Shown: positions 29,276 through 37,402, numbered from the stretch's first letter. The stretch: 40,365 bases of DNA from a virus (IMGVR_UViG_3300044692_000019:1-40365), one strand, 5' to 3'. Program-made: numbers and translations. The notes: generated by a model from the sequence alone, not told the origin.

Positions 29276-32134
29276 ATGGCACTTTCGGCGTGTCTGCCCC
29301 TTGCGGTGGACCGATACGGCGCGGCTGTCCGCACGGTCATTATTCGCGGCCTCGATCTGACGGGCGTGACGATGCGGGCGCAAGTGCGGCTTCGGCCCGA
29401 CACGCCCGGCGATCCGCTGATCGATTTGGAGATGGGTGCGAACACCAGCGCGGAAGGGCTCTACCTCGTTTCGGCGGTGGCGGACGACACCTATGGAACG
29501 ATCTCGACCGTTCAGATCAGGATCAACGAGACGACTCTCGAAGGCCTGCCCTACGCGGGCGAGCTCGGTGACTCTTCGACGTTCGCCTGGGATTGGCAGG
29601 CCACGATCGGGGGGGATAAGCGGCGTCTAGTTTATGGCGATTTCGTCGTTCTTCCCGGTGTCACCGGCGCAGATAGCGCGCCAGCGGATCGTCCGGCTGG
29701 AACCGGCACCCCGTCGAGCCCGACGACGTGGAGCACCGCGGTGCTCACGTTCGGGACCGAGACGGTCGAGATTACGATCGACGGCGCGGACATCCTCGCG
29801 CGCGCCGAGACGGCTGCCGTGCAGGCCGAAGCCGCCGCGGAAGCAATTCCGACCTCCAGCTCGCAGAACCGCTGGTATGACGCGTGTTTCCGCGCGCTGC
29901 GCGACGCCAACCCGTCCAACACGGCCGCCGCCAGCCTGAGCCTCGCTGGCAAGGTGCGGGTGGGATCGGGCGCGGCGGACCTGACCTGGGACGCGCCCGC
30001 TGCGCCGTTCAACGCGCCCGCGGTAATCATCGACGCGATTGCTGATTTCTATCACTATTACAGCGATGGCGCTTTCCTCGCCGGCAAGTCGCTAACGCCT
30101 TCAGTAGGCGTGAACATCCCGACCGGCACAACCTACACGGCCGAGCTTTTCATTCGCGTCGGCTATGCCGGATCGGTAGTGGCTTCGGGCGCCGTCGTGA
30201 CGGTCGTCGGGACCGGGGCATATCAGCAGGTCGACCTTCCATCGATCGTCAACGTGGCGAGCGGACAAGCGCTATCGATTCGCCTCCTTCGCACCGTCGG
30301 CACTGGCAAGGCGAAGGTGCTGGCGCTTCAGGCAGTGCCGGGCACGCTGGCGCGGCCGATCGCCGAGGACGTGGCGAGCCGCTACCTCGTCGACAAGGCG
30401 AATACGGCGGCGGGCGCGGCGAACGCGGCGGCGACGACCGCCAGCGGTAAGGCCGATGCAGCGTCCACGCTGGCGAACCGGATCGGCGTCAACCTGCTCA
30501 GCGACCCGACGCTCAAGCAGGCGAGCCGTGGCCGGGTGACATATGGCGCGCCGCTCGATCTCGACCCGGCCAACCCGCTCGGCGGCGGATCGGTCACCTC
30601 GGTCGGCACACTAATTCGCTACGATGTCGATCTGGCCGACACCCCGTTCAAACCGGGAGACACGATCAACATCCGCGCGCTGGTCAATGCGGCGGTGACG
30701 GTGAGCTTGACGATCGAGTGGTATAACGGGGCCACTTATCTCGGCAACGTCGCAACGACCGCGAACGGCCTCACCGACAAGACGCTGAACACGACGATCC
30801 CGGCCACCGCCACCAAATGGCGGGTCGATGTCTCGGGCGGTGACAGCGTGCTTTATGGCGTTGCGGCCTATTATGCGCCGGTGACGCCGGCCTTCGTTGA
30901 CGCGCCGGTCCTCAAGGATCGCCGCGAGATCAACGGCCGCGTCGTCGGGCGCAAGATCGTGGTGTTCGGTGACAGCATCCCGGCTGACACGATCGACCTC
31001 TCGACGCTGCCCTACCAGACCTATGACACGATCCTCGCGCGGCTGCTCGACGCCACGGTCGTCAACGGTGCGATCGGCGGCACGACGCTTTCGCTGCGCG
31101 CCGACGATGCCAATTATTCGGCCGTCTCCACATCGTCGATCGTCTCCGCCATCGCGGCGGCGGCATCGGGTGATGCGAATGCATGGGATGACATCGACAC
31201 GGCCGCGACCGCGCTCGGCTATCCGGTGCCGGACAAGATCGCCGCGATCAAGGCCATCGACTGGAGCACGGTCGATACGTTGCTCATCAAGCATGGCACC
31301 AACGATTTCGGCGCGGCGAATGCCGGCAACGGCGTGCCGCTCGGCGCCGATACCGACGCGACCGGCGCGACGGTCAAGGGCGCGGTCAACCAGGTCGTTC
31401 GCGACGTGCACGAATGGTATCCGCACCTGAAGATCGTCTTTGCGACGCCGCTGTTCCGCGGCCGTTTCGCCGGCAAGGGATCGGGCTTCGCGACGATCGA
31501 CGGCACGCTGCTCACGGTATCCAGCTACGCCGGCGATCCGATTGCGTTGGGGCAGTCGATCCTGATGGCTGGCGTGTCTCGGCGGGCGCTCATTTCGGGG
31601 ATCGGAACGGGCACTGGCGGCGTCGGCACCTATGCGCTCGACAAAGACTGCGGCGTGGTCGGCGGAACCTCGACGGCCTCATCGATCGCCGGGACGGTGT
31701 TGACGATCGGCGGCACGGTCGGGGGTGCGTTCGCCGTCGGCGATCAGATCACGGGCACTGGCGTGACATTCGGCACCCGGATCGCCGCGCAGCTCAGCGG
31801 CACGGCCGGCGGCGCGGGCACCTATCGTGTCTATCCCGATCAGACGGTCGCCTCGACCGCGATCAGCAGCGGGCACTTCATCAACTATGATCCGACGACG
31901 AACAGCGACGCACACCCCAACAATGCCGGGCTGAAGCTCGCCGATTATGCCGCAGCCATCCGTGACCGCGCGGCGGCGAACCATGCGCCGGTGATCGATG
32001 CGTTCGCCAAGGCCGGCTGGAACGAGATGACCGTGACGCGCCTCTCCGAAGATGGGCTGCACCCCTCGCCGCGGGTCGGGCTCTACCAGGACGCGGAGTT
32101 CGACGCGGCCGAGCTGGCGCGGCTGAGCTACTGA
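29276..32134 (+). CDS. Large receptor-binding tail protein with SGNH-hydrolase domain
   Basis: 952 aa. The N-terminal roughly 130 residues are a beta domain, probably attaching to the tip (VRTVIIRGLDLTGVTMRAQVRLRPDT). A long beta-rich/coiled-coil stalk follows. An SGNH/GDSL esterase domain begins near residue 555: block I VVFGDSIPAD (Ser567), block II NGAIGGTT, block III KHGTNDFG (Asn676), block V EDGLHPSPR (Asp926, His929). About 170 residues inserted between blocks III and V carry two related repeats (GTLLTVSSYAG... and GTVLTIGGTVGG...), likely carbohydrate binding. It probably deacylates a surface polysaccharide at adsorption. Confidence 0.88.
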   Translation: MALSACLPLAVDRYGAAVRTVIIRGLDLTGVTMRAQVRLRPDTPGDPLIDLEMGANTSAEGLYLVSAVADDTYGTISTVQIRINETTLEGLPYAGELGDSSTFAWDWQATIGGDKRRLVYGDFVVLPGVTGADSAPADRPAGTGTPSSPTTWSTAVLTFGTETVEITIDGADILARAETAAVQAEAAAEAIPTSSSQNRWYDACFRALRDANPSNTAAASLSLAGKVRVGSGAADLTWDAPAAPFNAPAVIIDAIADFYHYYSDGAFLAGKSLTPSVGVNIPTGTTYTAELFIRVGYAGSVVASGAVVTVVGTGAYQQVDLPSIVNVASGQALSIRLLRTVGTGKAKVLALQAVPGTLARPIAEDVASRYLVDKANTAAGAANAAATTASGKADAASTLANRIGVNLLSDPTLKQASRGRVTYGAPLDLDPANPLGGGSVTSVGTLIRYDVDLADTPFKPGDTINIRALVNAAVTVSLTIEWYNGATYLGNVATTANGLTDKTLNTTIPATATKWRVDVSGGDSVLYGVAAYYAPVTPAFVDAPVLKDRREINGRVVGRKIVVFGDSIPADTIDLSTLPYQTYDTILARLLDATVVNGAIGGTTLSLRADDANYSAVSTSSIVSAIAAAASGDANAWDDIDTAATALGYPVPDKIAAIKAIDWSTVDTLLIKHGTNDFGAANAGNGVPLGADTDATGATVKGAVNQVVRDVHEWYPHLKIVFATPLFRGRFAGKGSGFATIDGTLLTVSSYAGDPIALGQSILMAGVSRRALISGIGTGTGGVGTYALDKDCGVVGGTSTASSIAGTVLTIGGTVGGAFAVGDQITGTGVTFGTRIAAQLSGTAGGAGTYRVYPDQTVASTAISSGHFINYDPTTNSDAHPNNAGLKLADYAAAIRDRAAANHAPVIDAFAKAGWNEMTVTRLSEDGLHPSPRVGLYQDAEFDAAELARLSY

Positions 32135-32171
32135 TGGCCAGCCTCGGCAACGAATCCCGGAGGGCGCGGTG

Positions 32172-32468
32172 ATGCGCGCGTTGACGGTTGATTACACCGG
32201 GCAGCAGGGCGGCTTGATGGCGATGGCTTTCGCCGCGGGCTGGGCCGTCGCATCGGCGCTCTGGATCGGCATCGGCGGGATCATCTGGAAGATGTTCGTC
32301 GAGCCGCGCATTCGCACGCTGGAATCGGACATCGAAAGCTACAAGCGCCGGATCGATCAACTTGAGACCGTGCTGTTGCTGCACGGGCCGCAACAGCTTC
32401 GCCAGGCCATGCAGGCTGCGATCTCTGAGACGCATATCGACATCGAGGAAGTGAAGGCGGGGCAATGA
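32172..32468 (+). CDS. Membrane-anchored coiled-coil protein, holin-cassette candidate
   Basis: 98 aa from ATG 32172 with GGAGG nine bases upstream. One hydrophobic segment (residues about 15-42, MAMAFAAGWAVASALWIGIGGIIWKMFV) is followed by a charged coiled coil (IRTLESDIESYKRRIDQLETVLLL). It is the first gene of the lysis cassette and overlaps the endolysin start. It could be a holin, antiholin or anchor; the single segment cannot decide. Confidence 0.6.
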   Translation: MRALTVDYTGQQGGLMAMAFAAGWAVASALWIGIGGIIWKMFVEPRIRTLESDIESYKRRIDQLETVLLLHGPQQLRQAMQAAISETHIDIEEVKAGQ

Positions 32469-33028
32469 ATACCGATGAATTCTTCGATCAAGTCCGCGCG
32501 TCGTTCGGCCGTCTGTCGCAGCTTCAAGTGGACGGCTTCAACGCCGTTCTCGCCGCGACCGATGCGGAGCCTCTCGCCTATCGTTCCTACGAACTGGCGA
32601 CGGCATGGCACGAGACCAACGGCACGATGCAGCCGGTGCGCGAAGCCTATTGGCTATCGGAGGCATGGCGCAAGGCGAACCTGCGCTATTACCCTTGGTA
32701 TGGCAGGGGCCTCGTTCAGCTAACGTGGGAGCCGAACTATGCCAAGGCGGACGCGGAAGCGGCCAAGGCCGGGCTGATTGAATCTGGCCAGTTGCTCGCC
32801 GATCCCGATCTTGCCATGCGGCCGGACATTGCCGGATTCGTGCTGCGGCGGGGCATGGATGAGGGCTGGTTCAGCACCAAGAAGCTGGCGGACTATCTTC
32901 CCGCCGATGCCATCGCCTCGATCGGTCAGTTTACGTCCGCACGAGCAATCATCAACGGCACCGACCGCGCGTTGATGGTAGCCGGCTATGCGCTGAATTT
33001 CCAGCGGGCATTGGGGGCGGCGGCATGA
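32465..33028 (+). CDS. Endolysin, GH19/chitinase-like lysozyme fold
   Basis: 187 aa. AWHETNGTMQPVREAYW (Glu50 as acid catalyst, Glu60 second) and YYPWYGRGLVQLTWEPNYAKA (75-95) are typical of GH19-like phage lysozymes. There is no signal peptide, so release should depend on a holin. The ATG overlaps the previous stop, and the gene ends in a GGCGGCATGA overlap with the following gene. Confidence 0.85.
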   Translation: MNTDEFFDQVRASFGRLSQLQVDGFNAVLAATDAEPLAYRSYELATAWHETNGTMQPVREAYWLSEAWRKANLRYYPWYGRGLVQLTWEPNYAKADAEAAKAGLIESGQLLADPDLAMRPDIAGFVLRRGMDEGWFSTKKLADYLPADAIASIGQFTSARAIINGTDRALMVAGYALNFQRALGAAA

Positions 33029-33414
33029 CCCGCCCTCGCATCTCATGGAAACACATCGGCGTTTTCGTCTGCATCTACACCGCGCTCGGCTTCGTCGCAT
33101 GGATCATCTGGATTCTGTCCCGTCCGGCCAAATGGTGCGGTGTTGTCGTCGGCGCTGGCAAGGCCGCGGGCGTCAAGCCGCTCGTTCAGGACTGCGGCCC
33201 CATCCTTCTCGCCCTGATCGACAAGCTCGGCACGCTCGGCTTCGTCATGGTGATTGCCGCTGCGATCGGGCTGTTGACATGGGTTGTTATCGCGCTCGGG
33301 GCGAACCTGTCGTTTCGCGGGCCTGCGGGCATCGGCGGCGATGTTCACGGCGAGACCGCCGCGACCGTTACGACGACGACGAGGGCCGTAACCACTCCGA
33401 CAAAGGAAAGCTGA
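33025..33414 (+). CDS. Two-pass membrane protein, best holin candidate
   Basis: 129 aa starting MTRPRISWKHIGVFVCIYTAL. Hydrophobic segments are about residues 11-31 (IGVFVCIYTALGFVAWIIWIL) and 70-95 (LGFVMVIAAAIGLLTWVVIALGA). A Thr-rich tail follows (TAATVTTTTRAVTTPTKES). It overlaps the endolysin end and lies directly before the spanins, fitting a holin. The long inter-segment loop (WCGVVVGAGKAAGVKPLVQDCG) with two Cys is unusual. Confidence 0.6.
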   Translation: MTRPRISWKHIGVFVCIYTALGFVAWIIWILSRPAKWCGVVVGAGKAAGVKPLVQDCGPILLALIDKLGTLGFVMVIAAAIGLLTWVVIALGANLSFRGPAGIGGDVHGETAATVTTTTRAVTTPTKES

Positions 33415-33417
33415 CCT

Positions 33418-33894
33418 ATGTTTTCTTGGCTCACCGGCAAGGTATCGGCCTATATCGGCGGGGGTATGCTCGTCGTCATGATCGGGCTGGCGATTGCGCT
33501 GACGATCACGCGGGGCACGCTGGCGAAAGCGCGAGCGGAAAACAAGAAGCTCACCGATTGGCAGGCCGACGTTCGCGGCGTCACTTCGCACGCGGCCGGG
33601 CTCAACGGCTTACTGCGGCTCGACCAAGTGCCGATCCAGATCAGCTATCTCGGGCAGGCCGTCAGCGACCTCAACGCGCATGTGGCCGAACAGAATCGGG
33701 CGATCGACGACATGGCCGCTTCGTCGGCCGCGAAGATCGCAGCGGGCAACGAGGCGCTGGCACAGGTCGAGAAGGGCCGTGCGGCGGCGGAGAAGGCCGC
33801 TGGAGCGCTTCGGGCGTCCGCGGCGTCCAACACAGGCAATGACGGTTCATGCACGCCCAGCGCCGCTTTCCTTGCCAATTCGGGGGTGCTGTAA
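33418..33894 (+). CDS. Inner-membrane spanin (Rz-like)
   Basis: 158 aa. An N-terminal membrane segment (residues about 10-32, AYIGGGMLVVMIGLAIALTITRG) precedes a long periplasmic helical/coiled-coil part (LAKARAENKKLTDWQADVR... AAAEKAAGALRASAA). This is the architecture of a type II signal-anchor i-spanin. Its stop overlaps the o-spanin ATG by one base, a typical two-gene arrangement. Confidence 0.75.
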   Translation: MFSWLTGKVSAYIGGGMLVVMIGLAIALTITRGTLAKARAENKKLTDWQADVRGVTSHAAGLNGLLRLDQVPIQISYLGQAVSDLNAHVAEQNRAIDDMAASSAAKIAAGNEALAQVEKGRAAAEKAAGALRASAASNTGNDGSCTPSAAFLANSGVL

Positions 33895-34199
33895 TGCTCG
33901 ACCGTATGCTATCTCGCCTGCTCGCCGGATCAATGCTTTCCGGTGCAGCCCTAATGTTCAGCGGCTGCTCGACCACGCCAACCGCGCGCCCGGTGGCGGA
34001 GAAGATCGTTACGGTCGAGAAGCCGATCCCTGTGGCCTGTGTGGACAAAGCCAAAGTGCCCGCCGAGCCGCGTCACGTTGCCGTCGATCTGAACGGACAG
34101 GCGAAGCACGATCTGGATATCGTCAGCGCCAGCGCGATCGAGCTGCGCGGCTGGGGCGAGAGGCTAGCAGCGCTGATCCAGCCCTGCACGAAGCCCTAG
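33894..34199 (+). CDS. Outer-membrane lipoprotein spanin (Rz1-like)
   Basis: 101 aa from ATG 33894 (TAATG overlap with the Rz-like gene). The signal peptide LLAGSMLSGAALMFSGCSTTP ends in a lipobox (FSGC), followed by Pro-containing mature protein with PIPVACVDKAKVPAEP. Length and position fit an o-spanin. Together with the i-spanin it joins inner and outer membranes to complete lysis. Confidence 0.78.
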   Translation: MLDRMLSRLLAGSMLSGAALMFSGCSTTPTARPVAEKIVTVEKPIPVACVDKAKVPAEPRHVAVDLNGQAKHDLDIVSASAIELRGWGERLAALIQPCTKP

Positions 34200-34232
34200 C
34201 GAATCGCCGCGATCCGTTCCACATTCGTTCGC

Positions 34233-34430
34233 ATGGACGAATCACAGAAACGAGCCGCTGGATCGCTGTTTCATATACTCCGATCTGCGTCGAAGAAGGC
34301 GAACCCCGACGCCGATCGCGCATCGGATCGGATTGCCGCCGTTATGCTGAGGCGCGCCGGCCGGCACGATCTTGCGGATGAACTGGACCGCAAATGGGGA
34401 CTTACCAGCGCCCCTCGATCGCAGCGATGA
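34233..34430 (+). CDS. Hypothetical protein, 65 aa
   Basis: Starts MDESQKRAAGSLFHILRSASKKANPDADRASDRIAAVML. A small helical basic protein at the end of the lysis operon. The 3' end overlaps the convergent 41-aa gene by 29 bases. Coding is plausible by composition only. Confidence 0.45.
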   Translation: MDESQKRAAGSLFHILRSASKKANPDADRASDRIAAVMLRRAGRHDLADELDRKWGLTSAPRSQR

Positions 34431-34527
34431 CCATCATCACCGCGAAGAACCCGATCCCGAACCATAGCAGAGCACGGAACCAGGGTGGATCGGGCTTGTC
34501 GTCGCGTTCGGTGAACTCGCGGAGCAT
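34402..34527 (-). CDS. Small single-pass membrane protein, 41 aa
   Basis: Starts MLREFTERDDKPDPPWFRAL, with one hydrophobic segment (residues about 19-36, ALLWFGIGFFAVMMVIAA). AGGAGGAG overlaps the end of the upstream gene and gives a strong ribosome-binding site four to five bases before the ATG. It begins two bases after the preceding stop. No family is recognised. Confidence 0.6.
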   Translation of the reverse strand: MLREFTERDDKPDPPWFRALLWFGIGFFAVMMVIAAIEGRW

Positions 34528-34529
34528 CG

Positions 34530-34724
34530 TTACTCCTCCTGTAGGGCATCAAATTTTGCCAAATCGGCTCGAGCCCTAGCAGACGCACAATCAGCTTCCG
34601 TGCATCCGTGGTAGCCACATGCGAGAGCAGTTGATTCCAACCAAGGGCGAGCGATCGCCAGCGCCTCACGATACCGACGAAGGCGATCGGCGGCTTGCGA
34701 TGCTAGATTGCTTTCCTTCGCCAT
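34530..34724 (-). CDS. Hypothetical protein, 64 aa
   Basis: Starts MAKESNLASQAADRLRRYRE and contains ALACGYHGCTEADCASARARADLAK, with three Cys and one His in twelve residues that may bind a metal. The first two bases of the ATG lie in the left 30-bp inverted repeat (34723-34752), so the insertion border is also this gene's 5' end. It is followed directly by the 41-aa membrane protein. Confidence 0.55.
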   Translation of the reverse strand: MAKESNLASQAADRLRRYREALAIARPWLESTALACGYHGCTEADCASARARADLAKFDALQEE

Positions 34725-34752
34725 AAATAGGCGATTACGTAGTTTACAAACC
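34723..34752 (+). repeat. Left copy of the 30-bp inverted repeat
   Basis: Starts ATAAATAGGCGATTACG and ends ACAAACC. It is the exact reverse complement of 37049-37078. Sequence similarity stops abruptly on both sides, as at transposon ends. Confidence 0.75.
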
Positions 34753-34754
34753 AG

Positions 34755-34937
34755 TCATCCTTCGATGACCAATTCCGTGTGCGGTGCGCGAGGTGAACTA
34801 TGATGAATTACGCCCACGACCGTGGCGACGCCGTTGAAACCCTCTAGCGCTAATTGATGGCCGATGGCTGGGAGCACGTCGAAGGTGAAATAGCCGAGCC
34901 GCTCACCGGACTTCATTGACACGACTACCTCAATCAC
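34755..34937 (-). CDS. Hypothetical protein, 60 aa
   Basis: Starts at GTG 34937 (MIEVVVSMKSGERLGYFTFD), overlapping the stop of the upstream 50-aa gene in a GTGA junction; GAGAAGCCGG in that gene can serve as ribosome-binding site. Beta-hairpin-like core. It ends three bases from the left inverted repeat, so it is the outermost gene of the putative element on this side. Confidence 0.5.
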   Translation of the reverse strand: MIEVVVSMKSGERLGYFTFDVLPAIGHQLALEGFNGVATVVGVIHHSSPRAPHTELVIEG

Positions 34938-35086
34938 TCCGGCTTCTCCACTGGCTTATGCCTCACCAGCTTCGCCAGACGCTCCTTGAAACGCTCGGGA
35001 TCGTCGTCGGTTTCGAGGTCGCGCGCAGCCTGCTTGAACTTGTCGAGTTGACTCTGTGACACGTCATCTGCCTTTCTGTCCGACAT
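34934..35086 (-). CDS. Small charged helical protein, 50 aa
   Basis: Starts MSDRKADDVSQSQLDKFKQA and ends RHKPVEKPE. A GAGG ribosome-binding site lies nine bases upstream. Similar short, very charged proteins are common in alphaproteobacteria, but I know no function. Its ATG shares bases with the ATG of the divergent DUF3800 gene (CATG at 35084-35087). Confidence 0.6.
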   Translation of the reverse strand: MSDRKADDVSQSQLDKFKQAARDLETDDDPERFKERLAKLVRHKPVEKPE

Positions 35087-35897
35087 GGCCCGCCCTCAGT
35101 TTAGCATGTTCATCGACGACACCGGCGATGTGACTAACAGTACCACAAATGCGCCACAGAATCGCTATGCCAGCATTACCGGCGTAATCATCGACCGGGC
35201 ATATCTCGCGACCACGTTCGAACCTAGTTTTCAAAAGATTGTTCGCCGTCATTTTGGTGCGAGAGACGATGGCTCCCCTATTGTCCTTCACAGACGACAG
35301 ATGATATCTCCGCCCCAAAAAGGTCCGTTCTCGTGCCTCAAAGATGATGCCAAACGGGCCGCGTGGGATGCGTCCTGCCTCGATATGATGACGCGGGCCA
35401 GCTACACCGTCATCACCGCATGCCTGGATAAAGTTGCCTTCTATTACCACCACCCGAAGGCGACACTCGATGTTTACGAGACGCTTATTCAGAACGCTGT
35501 TGAGCGATACTTCTACTTCTTGCGCTCCAACGGGGCAGGCGATGTGGTTGTTGAATCGCAAAATCCCGGCACGGACCGTGCTATTAAGGAGCGGTTTCGG
35601 CACGTTCTGGAGCACGGCACTGAGCACATCAACGCTGCTAAATTGCAGTCCGTCTTCACTTCGAAAGAGATCAATATAGAGCCGAAAAAAGCGGGTTATG
35701 CCGGGCTACAATTCGCCGATCTTATTGCTAGGCCAGCGTTCGCGCACTGCCGCGCCGTGTATGTCAAGGACACCAGCGATCTGACCGCGTTTGCTAGGCA
35801 AATTGCCCCGATCCTTGAAGATTATAAATTCTATCGGAGCAAAGAGGGAAATCCAGACGGCTATGGCCGAGTTTGGCGCCCACCCCTCAAACGCTAA
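35085..35897 (+). CDS. DUF3800-domain protein
   Basis: 270 aa starting MARPQFSMFIDDTGDVTNST; ATG 35106 (MFIDDTGD) is an alternative start. The FIDDTGD strand with acidic residues, GVIIDRAYL, and the C-terminal GLQFADLIARPAF are the hallmarks of DUF3800, an RNase H-like-fold family of unknown function often found with mobile elements and defence loci. All acidic positions seem kept. GC is lower than in the tail genes. It stops just before a perfect hairpin (35898). It is the main cargo of the putative element. Confidence 0.8.
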   Translation: MARPQFSMFIDDTGDVTNSTTNAPQNRYASITGVIIDRAYLATTFEPSFQKIVRRHFGARDDGSPIVLHRRQMISPPQKGPFSCLKDDAKRAAWDASCLDMMTRASYTVITACLDKVAFYYHHPKATLDVYETLIQNAVERYFYFLRSNGAGDVVVESQNPGTDRAIKERFRHVLEHGTEHINAAKLQSVFTSKEINIEPKKAGYAGLQFADLIARPAFAHCRAVYVKDTSDLTAFARQIAPILEDYKFYRSKEGNPDGYGRVWRPPLKR

Positions 35898-35920
35898 ACG
35901 GCCCCTGATTCAGGGGCCGT
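35898..35920. terminator. Perfect hairpin after DUF3800
   Basis: ACGGCCCCTG (35898-35907) pairs with CAGGGGCCGT (35911-35920), a 10-bp stem with a 3-base loop. On the minus strand it is followed by TTTAGCGTTT, so it may stop transcripts from the transposase as well as from DUF3800. Confidence 0.65.
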
Positions 35921-35958
35921 CCAAGCGTACTGGCTTGTGCCTCCGGTCAAGCCGGATT

Positions 35959-35984
35959 GCCATATAAATGAGTCTTTATATGGC
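35959..35984. repeat. Perfect 10-bp inverted repeat downstream of the transposase
   Basis: GCCATATAAA and TTTATATGGC with a 6-base centre. GATTGTCAACG follows at 35985-35995; CATTGTCAACG recurs at 38582-38592 beside the second transposase. It may be a transposon sub-terminal structure or a terminator. The 147 bases 35898-36044 hold no gene. Confidence 0.5.
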
Positions 35985-36044
35985 GATTGTCAACGCCTCT
36001 TATATCGGGGCTTCAGGCCCGGAAGCCATAACTGCTCGGGTCGT

Positions 36045-37007
36045 TTAGGCGTTTGCGTGAGGCCATTGGTAAGTCAGCCGTTTGCCCACGATACCCATAA
36101 GCGCGTTGTCGGCGCGCTGGCGATCATCCACGCCGTTCGCAACGCGGTTATTATAGCGGAACTCATATTCAGCGAGATAGCGGTGCAGATGCTGCTCGCC
36201 ACAGTGCTGGTAGATGCCTTTCATGCCGCGCTTGAAGATGCTGAAATAGCCTTCCACGGTGTTGCTGTGGATCGTGCGGTCAGCCAGATCGACATACTGA
36301 CCAGCGCCGTGAGACGTGGTGCCGTGACCGGCGAAATGCAGCTTCATATCGCGATAGCCGCTGTGCTCGTCCGTCATCACGCGCGCTTCGCGGGCGACAT
36401 TGGCGATGACGATCGGCATAAGCGTCTCGGCCCGGACATTATCAATGACCATCGTGCGAGCCTTACCGCTGTCGCGATCGACCAGCGCCAGCACCTTCAT
36501 CTTGTGGTGAAAGGCGCGCTTCTTGGGAGCGCCTTTGAGGTTGCCGATGAAGGTTTCGTCCACCTCGACAATGCCACCGCCGGAACCAAACGGCGCGAGG
36601 TCGCCAGAGCGCATCGCCTCGCGGATACGGTGCGAAAGGAACCAAGCCGTGTTGTATTGCACCTCTAGGACGCGCGCGAGTTGGTGCGAGCTAATGCCCT
36701 TCTTGCTGCTCATCATCAGGTGGACGGCTTGCAGCATCAGGTGAAGCGGCATACGGGCGTGCTCGAACACGGTGCCAACCTTGACCGTGAACTGCTTGCG
36801 GCACTCGCCACACTTTTTCAGGCCGTGGCGGATAGCGCCTTCCGGGTTCTTCTTGCTCGGCTTGCCGCGAACATCCGTCAGATCATAGACGCGACCGCCG
36901 ACCACGCCGCAATGCGGGCACGTCACACCGTCAGCCCAAACGATGCTTTCGAGGTATTCGAACGCCTTGGCTTCATCGTGGAAATGCGGCTGCGATAAAA
37001 CGGACAT
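36045..37007 (-). CDS. IS1595/ISXO2-family transposase (first copy)
   Basis: 320 aa starting MSVLSQPHFHDEAKAFEYLESIVWADGVTCPHCG. The N-terminal zinc ribbon (CPHCG, then CGECRKQF) is followed by TVKVGTVFEHARMPLHLMLQAVHLMMSSKKGISSHQLARVLEVQYNTAWFLSHRIREAM and a DDE-type core with IVEVDETFIGN, VMTDEHSGY (second Asp) and HSNTVEGYFSIFKRGMKGIYQH (third acidic residue Glu). All look intact. GGGAG lies eight bases before the ATG. This domain order is standard for IS1595 family members, which can carry passenger genes. Confidence 0.9.
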   Translation of the reverse strand: MSVLSQPHFHDEAKAFEYLESIVWADGVTCPHCGVVGGRVYDLTDVRGKPSKKNPEGAIRHGLKKCGECRKQFTVKVGTVFEHARMPLHLMLQAVHLMMSSKKGISSHQLARVLEVQYNTAWFLSHRIREAMRSGDLAPFGSGGGIVEVDETFIGNLKGAPKKRAFHHKMKVLALVDRDSGKARTMVIDNVRAETLMPIVIANVAREARVMTDEHSGYRDMKLHFAGHGTTSHGAGQYVDLADRTIHSNTVEGYFSIFKRGMKGIYQHCGEQHLHRYLAEYEFRYNNRVANGVDDRQRADNALMGIVGKRLTYQWPHANA

Positions 37008-37048
37008 TGCTGTAACTCCCTGTAGGAGCTTTCTAGCAAATTCGGTTG

Positions 37049-37078
37049 GGTTTGTAAACTACGTAATCGCCTATTTAT
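37049..37078 (-). repeat. Right copy of the 30-bp inverted repeat
   Basis: The exact reverse complement of 34723-34752, ending CGCCTATTTAT. It falls inside the reading frame of the P63C-like gene, marking the insertion point. Confidence 0.75.
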
Positions 37079-37354
37079 AGCCATAAAGGCCACATTGTCG
37101 TCAGCGCCTTGCTGCCTTACCAATTCCCGAATCTTCTGCTCGCGAGGCTTCAAGGGTTCGGCGATCCAATCGCTGGTTATGCGAACGACCATGGAGTGAT
37201 CGACCCCGCACATTTCGGCCAATCCTCTGATATTGAGGTAGGGAGTGCCGTCACTCAGGACACCCATCCCAATGCCGTTGACCTCGCGCTCAACAGCGAT
37301 TTCAAGATCAAGACGAAGTTGCTCGCCGGTGCTGGGGACTAAGGAATTTGCCAT
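37079..37354 (-). pseudogene. P63C-like phage regulatory gene truncated by the element
   Basis: Reads MANSLVPSTGEQLRLDLEIAVEREVNGIGMGVLSDGTPYLNIRGLAEMCGVDHSMVVRITSDW, the N-terminal pattern of P63C-domain phage proteins (GVL.DGTPYL..RGLA.LCGV). Family members are much longer. Here about 92 native codons remain before the right inverted repeat, after which the frame continues with unrelated residues to 36923. ATG 37354 is preceded by AAGG; ATG 37372 is an alternative start. It is probably inactive. Confidence 0.6.
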
Positions 37355-37402
37355 AATATCTAGCCTTATCATGCAGTTGACGTGGTGCTCAACTCGGCTA
37401 GA

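Larger units (their letters stand above)
34723..37078. mobile_element. Putative IS1595-type transposon with passenger genes (30-bp inverted repeats)
   Basis: Perfect 30-bp inverted repeats lie at 34723-34752 and 37049-37078. Between them are two small minus genes, a DUF3800 gene and an ISXO2-like transposase. GCCATAAA occurs at 34720-34727 and at 37080-37087, which could be remains of the 8-bp target duplication known for IS1595, though the copies are not symmetric about the repeats. The right end interrupts a P63C-like gene. The whole span would be 2.36 kb. An alternative is that only an inner segment around the transposase moves. Confidence 0.6.

Noticed and set aside
28276-29445. 389-codon minus-strand frame over the J-like and receptor-binding genes
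   Set aside because: Arg-rich antisense shadow with no recognisable domain.
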